This document shows positions 1-14,100 of a stretch of 64,000 bases of DNA, piece after piece. The stretch covers positions 1,364,001 through 1,428,000 of the forward strand of contig CANOQG010000007.1 of the NCBI GenBank assembly GCA_947568835.1, written 5' to 3'. Source of the DNA: Protonemura montana. Taxonomy: Eukaryota > Arthropoda > Insecta > Plecoptera > Nemouridae. A program made the translations under genes and the position numbers. The stretch's first letter is position 1, and every line of letters starts with the position of its first letter. Below the pieces are notes generated by a model. The model saw only the letters and a list, made by a program, of their open reading frames with translations. It did no database searches and was not told the origin of the DNA.

Positions 1-1132
1 TGTCCTGCCCCATGTCCCATGTCCTGCCCCATGTCCTGCCCCATGTCCTGTCCCATGTCCTGCCTCATGTCCTGCCCCATGTCCTGCCCCATGTCCTGCC
101 CCATGTCCTGCCCCATGTCCTGTCCCATGTCCTGCCCCATGTCATGCCCCATGTCCTGCCCCATGTCCTGCCCCATGTCCCATGTCCTGCCCCATGTCCT
201 GCCCTTTGTCCTGTCCCATTTCCTGCCCCATGTCCTGGCCTATGTCCCGCCCCATGTCCTGCCCCATGTCCTGCCCCATGTCCTGCCCCATGTCCTGCCC
301 CATGTCCTGCCCCATGTCCTGCCCTATGTCCTGCCCCATGTCCTGCCCCATGTCCTGCCCCATGTCCTGCCCTATGTCCTGCCCCATGTCCTGCCCCATG
401 TCCTGCCCTATGTCCTGTCCCATGTCCTGTCCCATGTCATGTCCCATGTCCTGCTCCATGTCCTGCCCCATGTCCTGTCCCATGTCCTGCCCCATGTCCT
501 GCCCCATGTCCTGCTTCAAGTCCTGCCTCATGTCCTGCCCCATGTCCTGCCCCATGTCCTGCCCCATGTCCTACCCCATGTCCTGCCCTATGTCCTGTCT
601 TATGTCCTGCCCCATGTCCTGCCCCATGTCCTGCTCCATGTCCTTCCCCTGTCCTGCCCTATGTCCCATGTCCTGCCCCATGTCCTGCCTCATGTCCTGG
701 CCCATGTCCTGCCCTATGTCCTGTCCCATGTCCTGCCCCATTTCCTGCCCCATCTCCTGCTCCATGTCCTGCCCCATGTCCTGCCCCATGTCCCATGTCC
801 TGCCCCATGTCCTGCCCCATGTCCTGTCCCATGTCCTGCCTCATGTCCTGCCCCATGTCCTGCCCCATGTCCTGCCCCATGTCCTGCCCCATGTCCTGTC
901 CCATGTCCTGCCCCATGTCATGCCCCATGTCCTGCCCCATGTCCTGCCCCATGTCCCATGTCCTGCCCCATGTCCTGCCCTTTGTCCTGTCCCATTTCCT
1001 GCCCCATGTCCTGGCCTATGTCCCGCCCCATGTCCTGCCCCATGTCCTGCCCCATGTTCTGCCCCATGTCCTGTCCCATGTCTTGCCCCATGTCCCATGT
1101 CCTGCCCCATGTCCTGCCCCATGTCCTGCCCC

Positions 1133-1156
1133 ATGTCCTTCCCTAAGTCCTGTCCC
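1133..1156 (+). other. Variant pair with TAA (CTTCCCTAAG)
   Basis: ATGTCCTTCCCT is followed by a unit starting AAG instead of ATG, giving TAA at 1144-1146. The same stop-bearing form ends at 8335, 28541 and 35730. In other copies, such as near 4266, 5989 and 11237, the unit reads CTATG and has no stop. Confidence 0.92.
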
Positions 1157-1553
1157 ATGTCCTGCCCCATGTCCTGTCCCATGTCCTGCCTCATGTCCTG
1201 CCCCATGTACTGCCCCATGTCCTGCCCCATGTCCTGCCCCATGTCCTGCCCCATGTCCTGTCCCATGTCCTGCCCCATGTCCTGCCCCATGTCCTGCTTC
1301 AAGTCCTGCCTCATGTCCTGCCCCATGTCCTGCCCCATGTCCTGCCCCATGTCCTGCCCCATGTCCTGCCGTATGTCCTGCACCATGTCCTGCCCCATGT
1401 CCTGCCCTATGTCCTGTCCCATGTCCTGTCCCATGTCATGTCCCATGTCCTGCTCCATGTCCTGCCCCATGTCCTGCCCCATGTCCCATGTCCTGCCCCA
1501 TGATCTGCCCCATGTCCTGCTCCATGTCCTCTCCCTGTCCTGCCCCATGTCCC

Positions 1554-1965
1554 ATGTCGTGCCCCATGTCCTGCCCCATGTCCTGCCCCATGTCCTGCCC
1601 TATGTCCTGTCCCATGTCCTGCCCCATGTCCTGCCCCATGTCCTGCCCTATGTCCTGCCCCTTGTCTTGCCCCATGTCCCATGTCCTGCACCATGTCCTG
1701 CCCCATGTCCTGCCCCATGTCCTGCCCTATGTCCTGCCCCATGTCCTGCCCCATGTCCCATGTCGTGCCCCATGTCCTGCCCCATGTCCTGCCCCATGTC
1801 CTGCCCTATGTCCTGTCCCATGTCCTGCCCCATGTCCTGCCCCATGTCCTGCCCTATGTCCTGCCCCTTGTCTTGCCCCATGTCCCATGTCCTGCACCAT
1901 GTCCTGCCCCATGTCCTGCCCCATGTCCTGCCCTATGTCCTGCCCCATGTCCTGCCCCATTTTCT
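1554..1965 (+). repeat. 206-bp tandem duplication (2 copies)
   Basis: The rare unit ATGTCGTGCCCC starts at 1554 and again at 1760. The following units, including a CCCTTGTCTTG and a GCACCATG, repeat in order. 206 bp equals sixteen 12-bp and two 7-bp units. Unit B (near 8748) has only one copy of this marker. The duplication is inherited in duplicon copy 2 at 28949-29360, so it predates the 27.4-kb event. Confidence 0.9.
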
Positions 1966-3030
1966 GCTCCATGTCCCGCCCCATGTCCTGCTCCATGTCC
2001 CATGTCATGCCCCATGTCCTGCCCCATGTCCTGCCCCATGTCCTGTCCCATGTCCTGCTCCATGTCCTGCCCCATGTCTTACCCCATGTCCCATGTCCTG
2101 CCTCATGTCCTGCCCCATGTCCTGCCCCATATCCTGCCCCATGTCCTGCCCCATGTCCTGCCCCATGTCCTGTCTCATGTCCTGCCCAATGTCCTGCCCC
2201 ATGTCCTGCTCCATGTCCTGCCCCATGTCCTGCCCCATGTCCTGCCCCATGTCCTGCCCCATGTCCTGCCCTATGTCCTGCCCCATGTCCTGCCCCATGT
2301 CCTGCCCCATGTCCTGCCCTATGTCCTGCCCCATGTCCTGCCCCATGTCCTGCCCTATGTCCTGTCCCATGTCCTGTCCCATGTCATGTCCCATGTCCTG
2401 CTCCATGTCCTGCCCCATGTCCTGCCCCATGTCCTGCCCTATGTCCTGCCCCATGTCCTGCCCCATGTCCTGCCCCATGTCCTGCTCCATGTCCTGCCCC
2501 ATGTCCCATGTCCTGCCCCATGTCCTGCCCCATGTCCTGTCCCATGTCCTGCCTCATGTCCTGCCCCATGTACTGCCCCATGTCCTGCCCCATGTCCTGC
2601 CCCATGTCCTGCCCCATGTCCTGTCCCATGTCCTGCCCCATGTCCTGCCCCATGTCCTGCTTCAAGTCCTGCCTCATGTCCTGCCCCATGTCCTGCCCCA
2701 TGTCCTGCCCCATGTCCTGCCCCATGTCCTGCCGTATGTCCTGCACCATGTCCTGCCCCATGTCCTGCCCTATGTCCTGTCCCATGTCCTGTCCCATGTC
2801 ATGTCCCATGTCCTGCTCCATGTCCTGCCCCATGTCCTGCCCCATGTCCCATGTCCTGCCCCATGTCCTGCCCCATGTCCTGCCCCATGTCCTGCTCCAT
2901 GTCCTCCCCCTGTCCTGCCTCATGTCCCATGTCCTTCCCCATGTCCTGCCCCATGTCCTGCCCCATGTCCTGCCCCATGTCCTGTCCCATGTCCTGCCCC
3001 ATGTTTTGCCCCATGTCCTGCCCCATGTCC

Positions 3031-3042
3031 TGTAATATGTCC
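3031..3042 (+). other. AAT marker unit, class TGTAATATG
   Basis: This is one of the most diverged units and the main source of + strand stops. The same class starts at 3031, 10014, 18385, 19838, 21540, 24584, 26286, 30426, 37409, 55705, 61680 and 63121. Sister classes are TGCAATATA (4779, 11750, 14878, 32174, 39145, 42273, 46515, 50757, 58204) and TGCAATATG (6514, 13498, 16626, 26720, 33909, 40893, 44021, 48263, 52505, 56824, 59952). Adjacent markers are often about 1,735-1,760 bp apart, which defines the second-order monomer. Confidence 0.92.
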
Positions 3043-4916
3043 TGTCCCATGTCCTGCCCCATGTCCTGCCCCATGTCCTGTCTCATGTCCTGCCTCATGT
3101 CCTACCCCATGTCCTGCCCTATGTCCTGCCCCATGTCCTGCCCCATGTCCTGCCCCATGTCCTGCCCCATGTCCTGCCCCATGTCCTGCCCCATGTCCTG
3201 CCCCATGGCCCATGTCCTGCCCCATGTCCTGCCCCTTGTCCTGTCCCATTTCCTGCCCCATGTCCTGCCCCATGTCCTGCCCCATGTCCTGCCCCATGTC
3301 CTGCCCCATGTGCTGCCCCATGTCCTGCCCCATGTCTTGCCCCATGTCCCGTGTCCTGCCCCATGTCCTGCCCCATGTCCTGCCCCATGTCCTGCCCTAT
3401 GTCCTGTCTCATGTCCTGCCCCATGTCCTGCCCCATGTCCTGTCCCATGTCATGTCCCTTGTCCTGCTCCATGTCCTGCCCCATGTCCTGCCCCATGGCC
3501 TGCCCTATGTCCTGCCCCATGTCCTGCCCCATGTCCTGCCCCATGTCCTGCCCCATGTCCTGCCCCATGTCCTGCCCCATGTCCCATGTCCTGTCCCATG
3601 TCCTGCCCCATGTCCTGCCCCATGTCCTGCCCCATGTCCTGCCCCATGTCTTGCCCCATGTCCCATGTCCTGCCCCATGTCCTGCCCCATGTCCTACCCC
3701 ATGTCCTGCCCTATGTCCTGTCTTATGTCCTGCCCCATGTCCTGCCCCATGTCCTGCTCCATGTCCTTCCCCTGTCCTGCCCTATGTCCCATGTCCTGCC
3801 CCATGTCCTGCCTCATGTCCTGCCCCATGTCCTGCCCTATGTCCTGTCCCATGTCCTGCCCCATTTCCTGCCCCATCTCCTGCTCCATGTCCTGCCCCAT
3901 GTCCTGCCCCATGTCCCATGTCCTGCCCCATGTCCTGCCCCATGTCCTGTCCCATGTCCTGCCTCATGTCCTGCCCCATGTCCTGCCCCATGTCCTGCCC
4001 CATGTCCTGCCCCATGTCCTGTCCCATGTCCTGCCCCATGTCATGCCCCATGTCCTGCCCCATGTCCTGCCCCATGTCCCATGTCCTGCCCCATGTCCTG
4101 CCCTTTGTCCTGTCCCATTTCCTGCCCCATGTCCTGGCCTATGTCCCGCCCCATGTCCTGCCCCATGTCCTGCCCCATGTTCTGCCCCATGTCCTGTCCC
4201 ATGTCTTGCCCCATGTCCCATGTCCTGCCCCATGTCCTGCCCCATGTCCTGCCCCATGTCCTTCCCTATGTCCTGTCCCATGTCCTGCCCCATGTCCTGT
4301 CCCATGTCCTGCCTCATGTCCTGCCCCATGTACTGCCCCATGTCCTGCCCCATGTCCTGCCCCATGTCCTGCCCCATGTCCTGTCCCATGTCCTGCCCCA
4401 TGTCCTGCCCCATGTCCTGCTTCAAGTCCTGCCTCATGTCCTGCCCCATGTCCTGCCCCATGTCCTGCCCCATGTCCTGCCGTATGTCCTGCACCATGTC
4501 CTGCCCCATGTCCTGCCCTATGTCCTGTCCCATGTCCTGTCCCATGTCATGTCCCATGTCCTGCTCCATGTCCTGCCCCATGTCCTGCCCCATGTCCCAT
4601 GTCCTGCCCCATGTCCTGCCCCATGTCCTGCCCCATGTCCTGCTCCATGTCCTCCCCCTGTCCTGCCTCATGTCCCATGTCCTTCCCCATGTCCTGCCCC
4701 ATGTCCTGCCCCATGTCCTGCCCCATGTCCTGTCCCATGTCCTGCCCCATGTTTTGCCCCATGTCCTGCCCCATGTCCTGCAATATATCCTGTCCCATGT
4801 CCTGCCCCATGTCCTGCCCCATGTCCTGTCTCATGTCCTGCCTCATGTCCTACCCCATGTCCTGCCCTATGTCCTGCCCCATGTCCTGCCCCATGTCCTG
4901 CCCCATGTCCTGCCCC

Positions 4917-4927
4917 ATGAAAGCCCC
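4917..4927 (+). other. Aberrant 11-bp unit ATGAAAGCCCC
   Basis: TCCT of the normal unit is replaced by AAA, shifting the frame and making TGA at 4918-4920. No intermediate form is seen. It occurs only here and, through the 27,395-bp duplication, at 32312. It is a good unique marker for the two duplicon copies. Confidence 0.95.
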
Positions 4928-7526
4928 ATGTCCTGCCCCATGTCCTGCCCCATGTCCTGCCCCATGTCCTGCCCCATGTCCTGCCCCATGGCCCATGTCC
5001 TGCCCCATGTCCTGCCCCTTGTCCTGTCCCATTTCCTGCCCCATGTCCTGCCCCATGTCCTGCCCCATGTCCTGCCCCATGTCCTGCCCCATGTCCTGCC
5101 CCATGTCTTGCCCCATGTCCCGTGTCCTGCCCCATGTCCTGCCCCATGTCCTGCCCCATGTCCTGCCCTATGTCCTGTCTCATGTCCTGCCCCATGTCCT
5201 GCCCCATGTCCTGTCCCATGTCATGTCCCTTGTCCTGCTCCATGTCCTGCCCCATGTCCTGCCCCATGGCCTGCCCTATGTCCTGCCCCATGTCCTGCCC
5301 CATGTCCTGCCCCATGTCCTGCCCCAGGTCCTGCCCCATGTCCTGCCCCATGTCCCATGTCCTGTCCCATGTCTTGCCCCATGTCCCATGTCCTGCCCCA
5401 TGTCCTGCCCCATGTCCTACCCCATGTCCTGCCCTATGTCCTGTCTTATGTCCTGCCCCATGTCCTGCCCCATGTCCTGCTCCATGTCCTTCCCCTGTCC
5501 TGCCCTATGTCCCATGTCCTGCCCCATGTCCTGCCTCATGTCCTGCCCCATGTCCTGCCCTATGTCCTGTCCCATGTCCTGCCCCATTTCCTGCCCCATC
5601 TCCTGCTCCATGTCCTGCCCCATGTCCTGCCCCATGTCCCATGTCCTGCCCCATGTCCTGCCCCATGTCCTGTCCCATGTCCTGCCTCATGTCCTGCCCC
5701 ATGTCCTGCCCCATGTCCTGCCCCATGTCCTGCCCCATGTCCTGTCCCATGTCCTGCCCCATGTCATGCCCCATGTCCTGCCCCATGTCCTGCCCCATGT
5801 CCCATGTCCTGCCCCATGTCCTGCCCTTTGTCCTGTCCCATTTCCTGCCCCATGTCCTGGCCTATGTCCCGCCCCATGTCCTGCCCCATGTCCTGCCCCA
5901 TGTTCTGCCCCATGTCCTGTCCCATGTCTTGCCCCATGTCCCATGTCCTGCCCCATGTCCTGCCCCATGTCCTGCCCCATGTCCTTCCCTATGTCCTGTC
6001 CCATGTCCTGCCCCATGTCCTGTCCCATGTCCTGCCTCATGTCCTGCCCCATGTACTGCCCCATGTCCTGCCCCATGTCCTGCCCCATGTCCTGCCCCAT
6101 GTCCTGTCCCATGTCCTGCCCCATGTCCTGCCCCATGTCCTGCTTCAAGTCCTGCCTCATGTCCTGCCCCATGTCCTGCCCCATGTCCTGCCCCATGTCC
6201 TGCCCCATGTCCTGCCGTATGTCCTGCACCATGTCCTGCCCCATGTCCTGCCCTATGTCCTGTCCCATGTCCTGTCCCATGTCATGTCCCATGTCCTGCT
6301 CCATGTCCTGCCCCATGTCCTGCCCCATGTCCCATGTCCTGCCCCAGGTCCTGCCCCATGTCCTGCCCCATGTCCTGCTCCATGTCCTCCCCCTGTCCTG
6401 CCTCATGTCCCATGTCCTTCCCCATGTCCTGCCCCATGTCCTGCCCCATGTCCTGCCCCATGTCCTGTCCCATGTCCTGCCCCATGTTTTGCCCCATGTC
6501 CTGCCCCATGTCCTGCAATATGTCCTGTCCCATGTCTTGCCCCATGTCCTGCCCCATGTCCTGTCTCATGTCCTGCCTCATGTCCTACCCCATGTCCTGC
6601 CCTATGTCCTGCCCCATGTCCTGCCCCATGTCCTGCCCCATGTCCTGCCCCATGTCCTGCCCCATGTCCTGCCCCATGTCCTGCCCCATGGCCCATGTCC
6701 TGCCCCATGTCCTGCCCCTTGTCCTGTCCCATTTCCTGCCCCATGTCCTGCCCCATGTCCTGCCCCATGTCCTGCCCCATGTCCTGCCCCATGTCCTGCC
6801 CCATGTCCTGCCCCATGTCTTGCCCCATTTCCCGTGTCCTGCCCCATGTCCTGCCCCATGTCCTGCCCCATGTCCTGCCCTATGTCCTGTCTTATGTCCT
6901 GCCCCATGTCCTGCCCCATGTCCTGTCCCATGTCATGTCCCATGTCCTGCTCCATGTCCTGCCCCATGTCCTGCCCCATGGCCTGCCCTATGTCCTGCCT
7001 CATGTCCTGCCCCATGTCCTGCCCCATGTCCTGCCCCATGTCCTGCCCCATGTCCTGCCCCATGTCCCATGTCCTGCCCCATGTCCTGCCCCATGTCCTG
7101 CCCCATGTCCTGCCCCATGTCCTGCCCTATGTCCTGTCCCATGTCCTGCCCCATTTCCTGCCCCATCTCCTGCTCCATGTCCTGCCCCATGTCCTGCCCC
7201 ATGTCCCATGTCCTGCCCCATGTCCTGCCCCATGTCCTGTCCCATGTCCTGCCTCATGTCCTGCCCCATGTCCTGCCCCATGTCCTGCCCCATGTCCTGC
7301 CCCATGTCCTGTCCCATGTCCTGCCCCATGTCATGCCCCATGTCCTGCCCCATGTCCTGCCCCATGTCCCATGTCCTGCCCCATGTCCTGCCCTTTGTCC
7401 TGTCCCATTTCCTGCCCCATGTCCTGGCCTATGTCCCGCCCCATGTCCTGCCCCATGTCCTGCCCCATGTCCTGCCCCATGTCCTGCCCCATGTCCTGCC
7501 CCATGTCCTGCCCTATGTCCTGCCCC

Positions 7527-7538
7527 ATGTCCTAACCC
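7527..7538 (+). other. Variant unit ATGTCCTAACCC
   Basis: Two adjacent changes create TAA at 7533-7535. The same unit is found at 27733-27744 and 34922-34933, matching offsets 20,206 and 27,395 bp. Unit A has the normal form at about 343, so the change separates unit A from B-derived sequence. Confidence 0.93.
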
Positions 7539-10500
7539 ATGTCCTGCCCCATGTCCTGCCCTATGTCCTGCCCCATGTCCTGCCCCATGTCCTGCCCTAT
7601 GTCCTGTCCCATGTCCTGTCCCATGTCATGTCCCATGTCCTGCTCCATGTCCTGCCCCATGTCCTGTCCCATGTCCTGCCCCATGTCCTGCCCCATGTCC
7701 TGCTTCAAGTCCTGCCTCATGTCCTGCCCCATGTCCTGCCCCATGTCCTGCCCCATGTCCTACCCCATGTCCTGCCCTATGTCCTGTCTTATGTCCTGCC
7801 CCATGTCCTGCCCCATGTCCTGCTCCATGTCCTTCCCCTGTCCTGCCCTATGTCCCATGTCCTGCCCCATGTCCTGCCTCATGTCCTGGCCCATGTCCTG
7901 CCCTATGTCCAGTCCCATGTCCTGCCCCATTTCCTGCCCCATCTCCTGCTCCATGTCCTGCCCCATGTCCTGCCCCATGTCCCATGTCCTGCCCCATGTC
8001 CTGCCCCATGTCCTGTCCCATGTCCTGCCTCATGTCCTGCCCCATGTCCTGCCCCATGTCCTGCCCCATGTCCTGCCCCATGTCCTGTCCCATGTCCTGC
8101 CCCATGTCATGCCCCATGTCCTGCCCCATGTCCTGCCCCATGTCCCATGTCCTGCCCCATGTCCTGCCCTTTGTCCTGTCCCATTTCCTGCCCCATGTCC
8201 TGGCCTATGTCCCGCCCCATGTCCTGCCCCATGTCCTGCCCCATGTTCTGCCCCATGTCCTGTCCCATGTCTTGCCCCATGTCCCATGTCCTGCCCCATG
8301 TCCTGCCCCATGTCCTGCCCCATGTCCTTCCCTAAGTCCTGTCCCATGTCCTGCCCCATGTCCTGTCCCATGTCCTGCCTCATGTCCTGCCCCATGTACT
8401 GCCCCATGTCCTGCCCCATGTCCTGCCCCATGTCCTGCCCCATGTCCTGTCCCATGTCCTGCCCCATGTCCTGCCCCATGTCCTGCTTCAAGTCCTGCCT
8501 CATGTCCTGCCCCATGTCCTGCCCCATGTCCTGCCCCATGTCCTGCCCCATGTCCTGCCGTATGTCCTGCACCATGTCCTGCCCCATGTCCTGCCCTATG
8601 TCCTGTCCCATGTCCTGTCCCATGTCATGTCCCATGTCCTGCTCCATGTCCTGCCCCATGTCCTGCCCCATGTCCCATGTCCTGCCCCATGATCTGCCCC
8701 ATGTCCTGCTCCATGTCCTCTCCCTGTCCTGCCCCATGTCCCATGTCGTGCCCCATGTCCTGCCCCATGTCCTGCCCCATGTCCTGCCCTATGTCCTGTC
8801 CCATGTCCTGCCCCATGTCCTGCCCCATGTCCTGCCCTATGTCCTGCCCCTTGTCTTGCCCCATGTCCCATGTCCTGCACCATGTCCTGCCCCATGTCCT
8901 GCCCCATGTCCTGCCCTATGTCCTGCCCCATGTCCTGCCCCATTTTCTGCTCCATGTCCCGCCCCATGTCCTGCTCCATGTCCCATGTCATGCCCCATGT
9001 CCTGCCCCATGTCCTGCCCCATGTCCTGTCCCATGTCCTGCTCCATGTCCTGCCCCATGTCTTACCCCATGTCCCATGTCCTGCCTCATGTCCTGCCCCA
9101 TGTCCTGCCCCATATCCTGCCCCATGTCCTGCCCCATGTCCTGCCCCATGTCCTGTCTCATGTCCTGCCCAATGTCCTGCCCCATGTCCTGCTCCATGTC
9201 CTGCCCCATGTCCTGCCCCATGTCCTGCCCCATGTCCTGCCCCATGTCCTGCCCTATGTCCTGCCCCATGTCCTGCCCCATGTCCTGCCCCATGTCCTGC
9301 CCTATGTCCTGCCCCATGTCCTGCCCCATGTCCTGCCCTATGTCCTGTCCCATGTCCTGTCCCATGTCATGTCCCATGTCCTGCTCCATGTCCTGCCCCA
9401 TGTCCTGCCCCATGTCCTGCCCTATGTCCTGCCCCATGTCCTGCCCCATGTCCTGCCCCATGTCCTGCTCCATGTCCTGCCCCATGTCCCATGTCCTGCC
9501 CCATGTCCTGCCCCATGTCCTGTCCCATGTCCTGCCTCATGTCCTGCCCCATGTACTGCCCCATGTCCTGCCCCATGTCCTGCCCCATGTCCTGCCCCAT
9601 GTCCTGTCCCATGTCCTGCCCCATGTCCTGCCCCATGTCCTGCTTCAAGTCCTGCCTCATGTCCTGCCCCATGTCCTGCCCCATGTCCTGCCCCATGTCC
9701 TGCCCCATGTCCTGCCGTATGTCCTGCACCATGTCCTGCCCCATGTCCTGCCCTATGTCCTGTCCCATGTACTGTCCCATGTCATGTCCCATGTCCTGCT
9801 CCATGTCCTGCCCCATGTCCTGCCCCATGTCCCATGTCCTGCCCCATGTCCTGCCCCATGTCCTGCCCCATGTCCTGCTCCATGTCCTCCCCCTGTCCTG
9901 CCTCATGTCCCATGTCCTTCCCCATGTCCTGCCCCATGTCCTGCCCCATGTCCTGCCCCATGTCCTGTCCCATGTCCTGCCCCATGTTTTGCCCCATGTC
10001 CTGCCCCATGTCCTGTAATATGTCCTGTCCCATGTCCTGCCCCATGTCCTGCCCCATGTCCTGTCTCATGTCCTGCCTCATGTCCTACCCCATGTCCTGC
10101 CCTATGTCCTGCCCCATGTCCTGCCCCATGTCCTGCCCCATGTCCTGCCCCATGTCCTGCCCCATGTCCTGCCCCATGGCCCATGTCCTGCCCCATGTCC
10201 TGCCCCTTGTCCTGTCCCATTTCCTGCCCCATGTCCTGCCCCATGTCCTGCCCCATGTCCTGCCCCATGTCCTGCCCCATGTCCTGCCCCATGTCCTGCC
10301 CCATGTCTTGCCCCATGTCCCGTGTCCTGCCCCATGTCCTGCCCCATGTCCTGCCCCATGTCCTGCCCTATGTCCTGTCTCATGTCCTGCCCCATGTCCT
10401 GCCCCATGTCCTGTCCCATGTCATGTCCCTTGTCCTGCTCCATGTCCTGCCCCATGTCCTGCCCCATGGCCTGCCCTATGTCCTGCCCCATGTCCTGCCC

Positions 10501-11176
10501 CATGTCCTGCCCCATGTCCTGCCCCATGTCCTGCCCCATGTCCTGCCCCATGTCCCATGTCCTGTCCCATGTCCTGCCCCATGTCCTGCCCCATGTCCTG
10601 CCCCATGTCCTGCCCCATGTCTTGCCCCATGTCCCATGTCCTGCCCCATGTCCTGCCCCATGTCCTACCCCATGTCCTGCCCTATGTCCTGTCTTATGTC
10701 CTGCCCCATGTCCTGCCCCATGTCCTGCTCCATGTCCTTCCCCTGTCCTGCCCTATGTCCCATGTCCTGCCCCATGTCCTGCCTCATGTCCTGCCCCATG
10801 TCCTGCCCTATGTCCTGTCCCATGTCCTGCCCCATTTCCTGCCCCATCTCCTGCTCCATGTCCTGCCCCATGTCCTGCCCCATGTCCCATGTCCTGCCCC
10901 ATGTCCTGCCCCATGTCCTGTCCCATGTCCTGCCTCATGTCCTGCCCCATGTCCTGCCCCATGTCCTGCCCCATGTCCTGCCCCATGTCCTGTCCCATGT
11001 CCTGCCCCATGTCATGCCCCATGTCCTGCCCCATGTCCTGCCCCATGTCCCATGTCCTGCCCCATGTCCTGCCCTTTGTCCTGTCCCATTTCCTGCCCCA
11101 TGTCCTGGCCTATGTCCCGCCCCATGTCCTGCCCCATGTCCTGCCCCATGTTCTGCCCCATGTCCTGTCCCATGTC

Positions 11177-14100
11177 TTGCCCCATGTCCCATGTCCTGCC
11201 CCATGTCCTGCCCCATGTCCTGCCCCATGTCCTTCCCTATGTCCTGTCCCATGTCCTGCCCCATGTCCTGTCCCATGTCCTGCCTCATGTCCTGCCCCAT
11301 GTACTGCCCCATGTCCTGCCCCATGTCCTGCCCCATGTCCTGCCCCATGTCCTGTCCCATGTCCTGCCCCATGTCCTGCCCCATGTCCTGCTTCAAGTCC
11401 TGCCTCATGTCCTGCCCCATGTCCTGCCCCATGTCCTGCCCCATGTCCTGCCGTATGTCCTGCACCATGTCCTGCCCCATGTCCTGCCCTATGTCCTGTC
11501 CCATGTCCTGTCCCATGTCATGTCCCATGTCCTGCTCCATGTCCTGCCCCATGTCCTGCCCCATGTCCCATGTCCTGCCCCATGTCCTGCCCCATGTCCT
11601 GCCCCATGTCCTGCTCCATGTCCTCCCCCTGTCCTGCCTCATGTCCCATGTCCTTCCCCATGTCCTGCCCCATGTCCTGCCCCATGTCCTGCCCCATGTC
11701 CTGTCCCATGTCCTGCCCCATGTTTTGCCCCATGTCCTGCCCCATGTCCTGCAATATATCCTGTCCCATGTCCTGCCCCATGTCCTGCCCCATGTCCTGT
11801 CTCATGTCCTGCCTCATGTCCTACCCCATGTCCTGCCCTATGTCCTGCCCCATGTCCTGCCCCATGTCCTGCCCCATGTCCTGCCCCATGTCCTGCCCCA
11901 TGTCCTGCCCCATGTCCTGCCCCATGTCCTGCCCCATGTCCTGCCCCATGTCCTGCCCCATGGCCCATGTCCTGCCCCATGTCCTGCCCCTTGTCCTGTC
12001 CCATTTCCTGCCCCATGTCCTGCCCCATGTCCTGCCCCATGTCCTTACCCATGTCCTGCCCCATGTCCTGCCCCATGTCCTGCCCCATGTCTTGCCCCAT
12101 GTCCCGTGTCCTGCCCCATGTCCTGCCCCATGTCCTGCCCCATGTCCTGCCCTATGTCCTGTCTCATGTCCTGCCCCATGTCCTGCCCCATGTCCTGTCC
12201 CATGTCATGTCCCTTGTCCTGCTCCATGTCCTGCCCCATGTCCTGCCCCATGGCCTGCCCTATGTCCTGCCCCATGTCCTGCCCCATGTCCTGCCCCATG
12301 TCCTGCCCCATGTCCTGCCCCATGTCCTGCCCCATGTCCCATGTCCTGTCCCATGTCTTGCCCCATGTCCCATGTCCTGCCCCATGTCCTGCCCCATGTC
12401 CTACCCCATGTCCTGCCCTATGTCCTGTCTTATGTCCTGCCCCATGTCCTGCCCCATGTCCTGCTCCATGTCCTTCCCCTGTCCTGCCCTATGTCCCATG
12501 TCCTGCCCCATGTCCTGCCTCATGTCCTGCCCCATGTCCTGCCCTATGTCCTGTCCCATGTCCTGCCCCATTTCCTGCCCCATCTCCTGCTCCATGTCCT
12601 GCCCCATGTCCTGCCCCATGTCCCATGTCCTGCCCCATGTCCTGCCCCATGTCCTGTCCCATGTCCTGCCTCATGTCCTGCCCCATGTCCTGCCCCATGT
12701 CCTGCCCCATGTCCTGCCCCATGCCCTGTCCCATGTCCTGCCCCATGTCATGCCCCATGTCCTGCCCCATGTCCTGCCCCATGTCCCATGTCCTGCCCCA
12801 TGTCCTGCCCTTTGTCCTGTCCCATTTCCTGCCCCATGTCCTGGCCTATGTCCCGCCCCATGTCCTGCCCCATGTCCTGCCCCATGTTCTGCCCCATGTC
12901 CTGTCCCATGTCTTGCCCCATGTCCCATGTCCTGCCCCATGTCCTGCCCCATGTCCTGCCCCATGTCCTTCCCTATGTCCTGTCCCATGTCCTGCCCCAT
13001 GTCCTGTCCCATGTCCTGCCTCATGTCCTGCCCCATGTACTGCCCCATGTCCTGCCCCATGTCCTGCCCCATGTCCTGCCCCATGTCCTGTCCCATGTCC
13101 TGCCCCATGTCCTGCCCCATGTCCTGCTTCAAGTCCTGCCTCATGTCCTGCCCCATGTCCTGCCCCATGTCCTGCCCCATGTCCTGCCCCATGTCCTGCC
13201 GTATGTCCTGCACCATGTCCTGCCCCATGTCCTGCCCTATGTCCTGTCCCATGTCCTGTCCCATGTCATGTCCCATGTCCTGCTCCATGTCCTGCCCCAT
13301 GTCCTGCCCCATGTCCCATGTCCTGCCCCAGGTCCTGCCCCATGTCCTGCCCCATGTCCTGCTCCATGTCCTCCCCCTGTCCTGCCTCATGTCCCATGTC
13401 CTTCCCCATGTCCTGCCCCATGTCCTGCCCCATGTCCTGCCCCATGTCCTGTCCCATGTCCTGCCCCATGTTTTGCCCCATGTCCTGCCCCATGTCCTGC
13501 AATATGTCCTGTCCCATGTCTTGCCCCATGTCCTGCCCCATGTCCTGTCTCATGTCCTGCCTCATGTCCTACCCCATGTCCTGCCCTATGTCCTGCCCCA
13601 TGTCCTGCCCCATGTCCTGCCCCATGTCCTGCCCCATGTCCTGCCCCATGTCCTGCCCCATGTCCTGCCCCATGGCCCATGTCCTGCCCCATGTCCTGCC
13701 CCTTGTCCTGTCCCATTTCCTGCCCCATGTCCTGCCCCATGTCCTGCCCCATGTCCTGCCCCATGTCCTGCCCCATGTCCTGCCCCATGTCCTGCCCCAT
13801 GTCTTGCCCCATTTCCCGTGTCCTGCCCCATGTCCTGCCCCATGTCCTGCCCCATGTCCTGCCCTATGTCCTGTCTTATGTCCTGCCCCATGTCCTGCCC
13901 CATGTCCTGTCCCATGTCATGTCCCATGTCCTGCTCCATGTCCTGCCCCATGTCCTGCCCCATGGCCTGCCCTATGTCCTGCCTCATGTCCTGCCCCATG
14001 TCCTGCCCCATGTCCTGCCCCATGTCCTGCCCCATGTCCTGCCCCATGTCCCATGTCCTGCCCCATGTCCTGCCCCATGTCCTGCCCCATGTCCTGCCCC

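Larger units (their letters stand above)
1..7189 (+). repeat. ~7-kb higher-order unit A
   Basis: Position 1 matches 7190 and the two stretches stay collinear for about 7.1 kb. The offset is 7,189 bp up to about 1.65 kb, falls to 6,983 because unit A has an extra 206-bp duplication, then to 6,971 at about 3.3 kb, and becomes 6,984 after about 5.1 kb. These steps are whole-unit gains or losses. Unit A recurs at 27396-34584 as part of the large duplicon. Confidence 0.85.
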
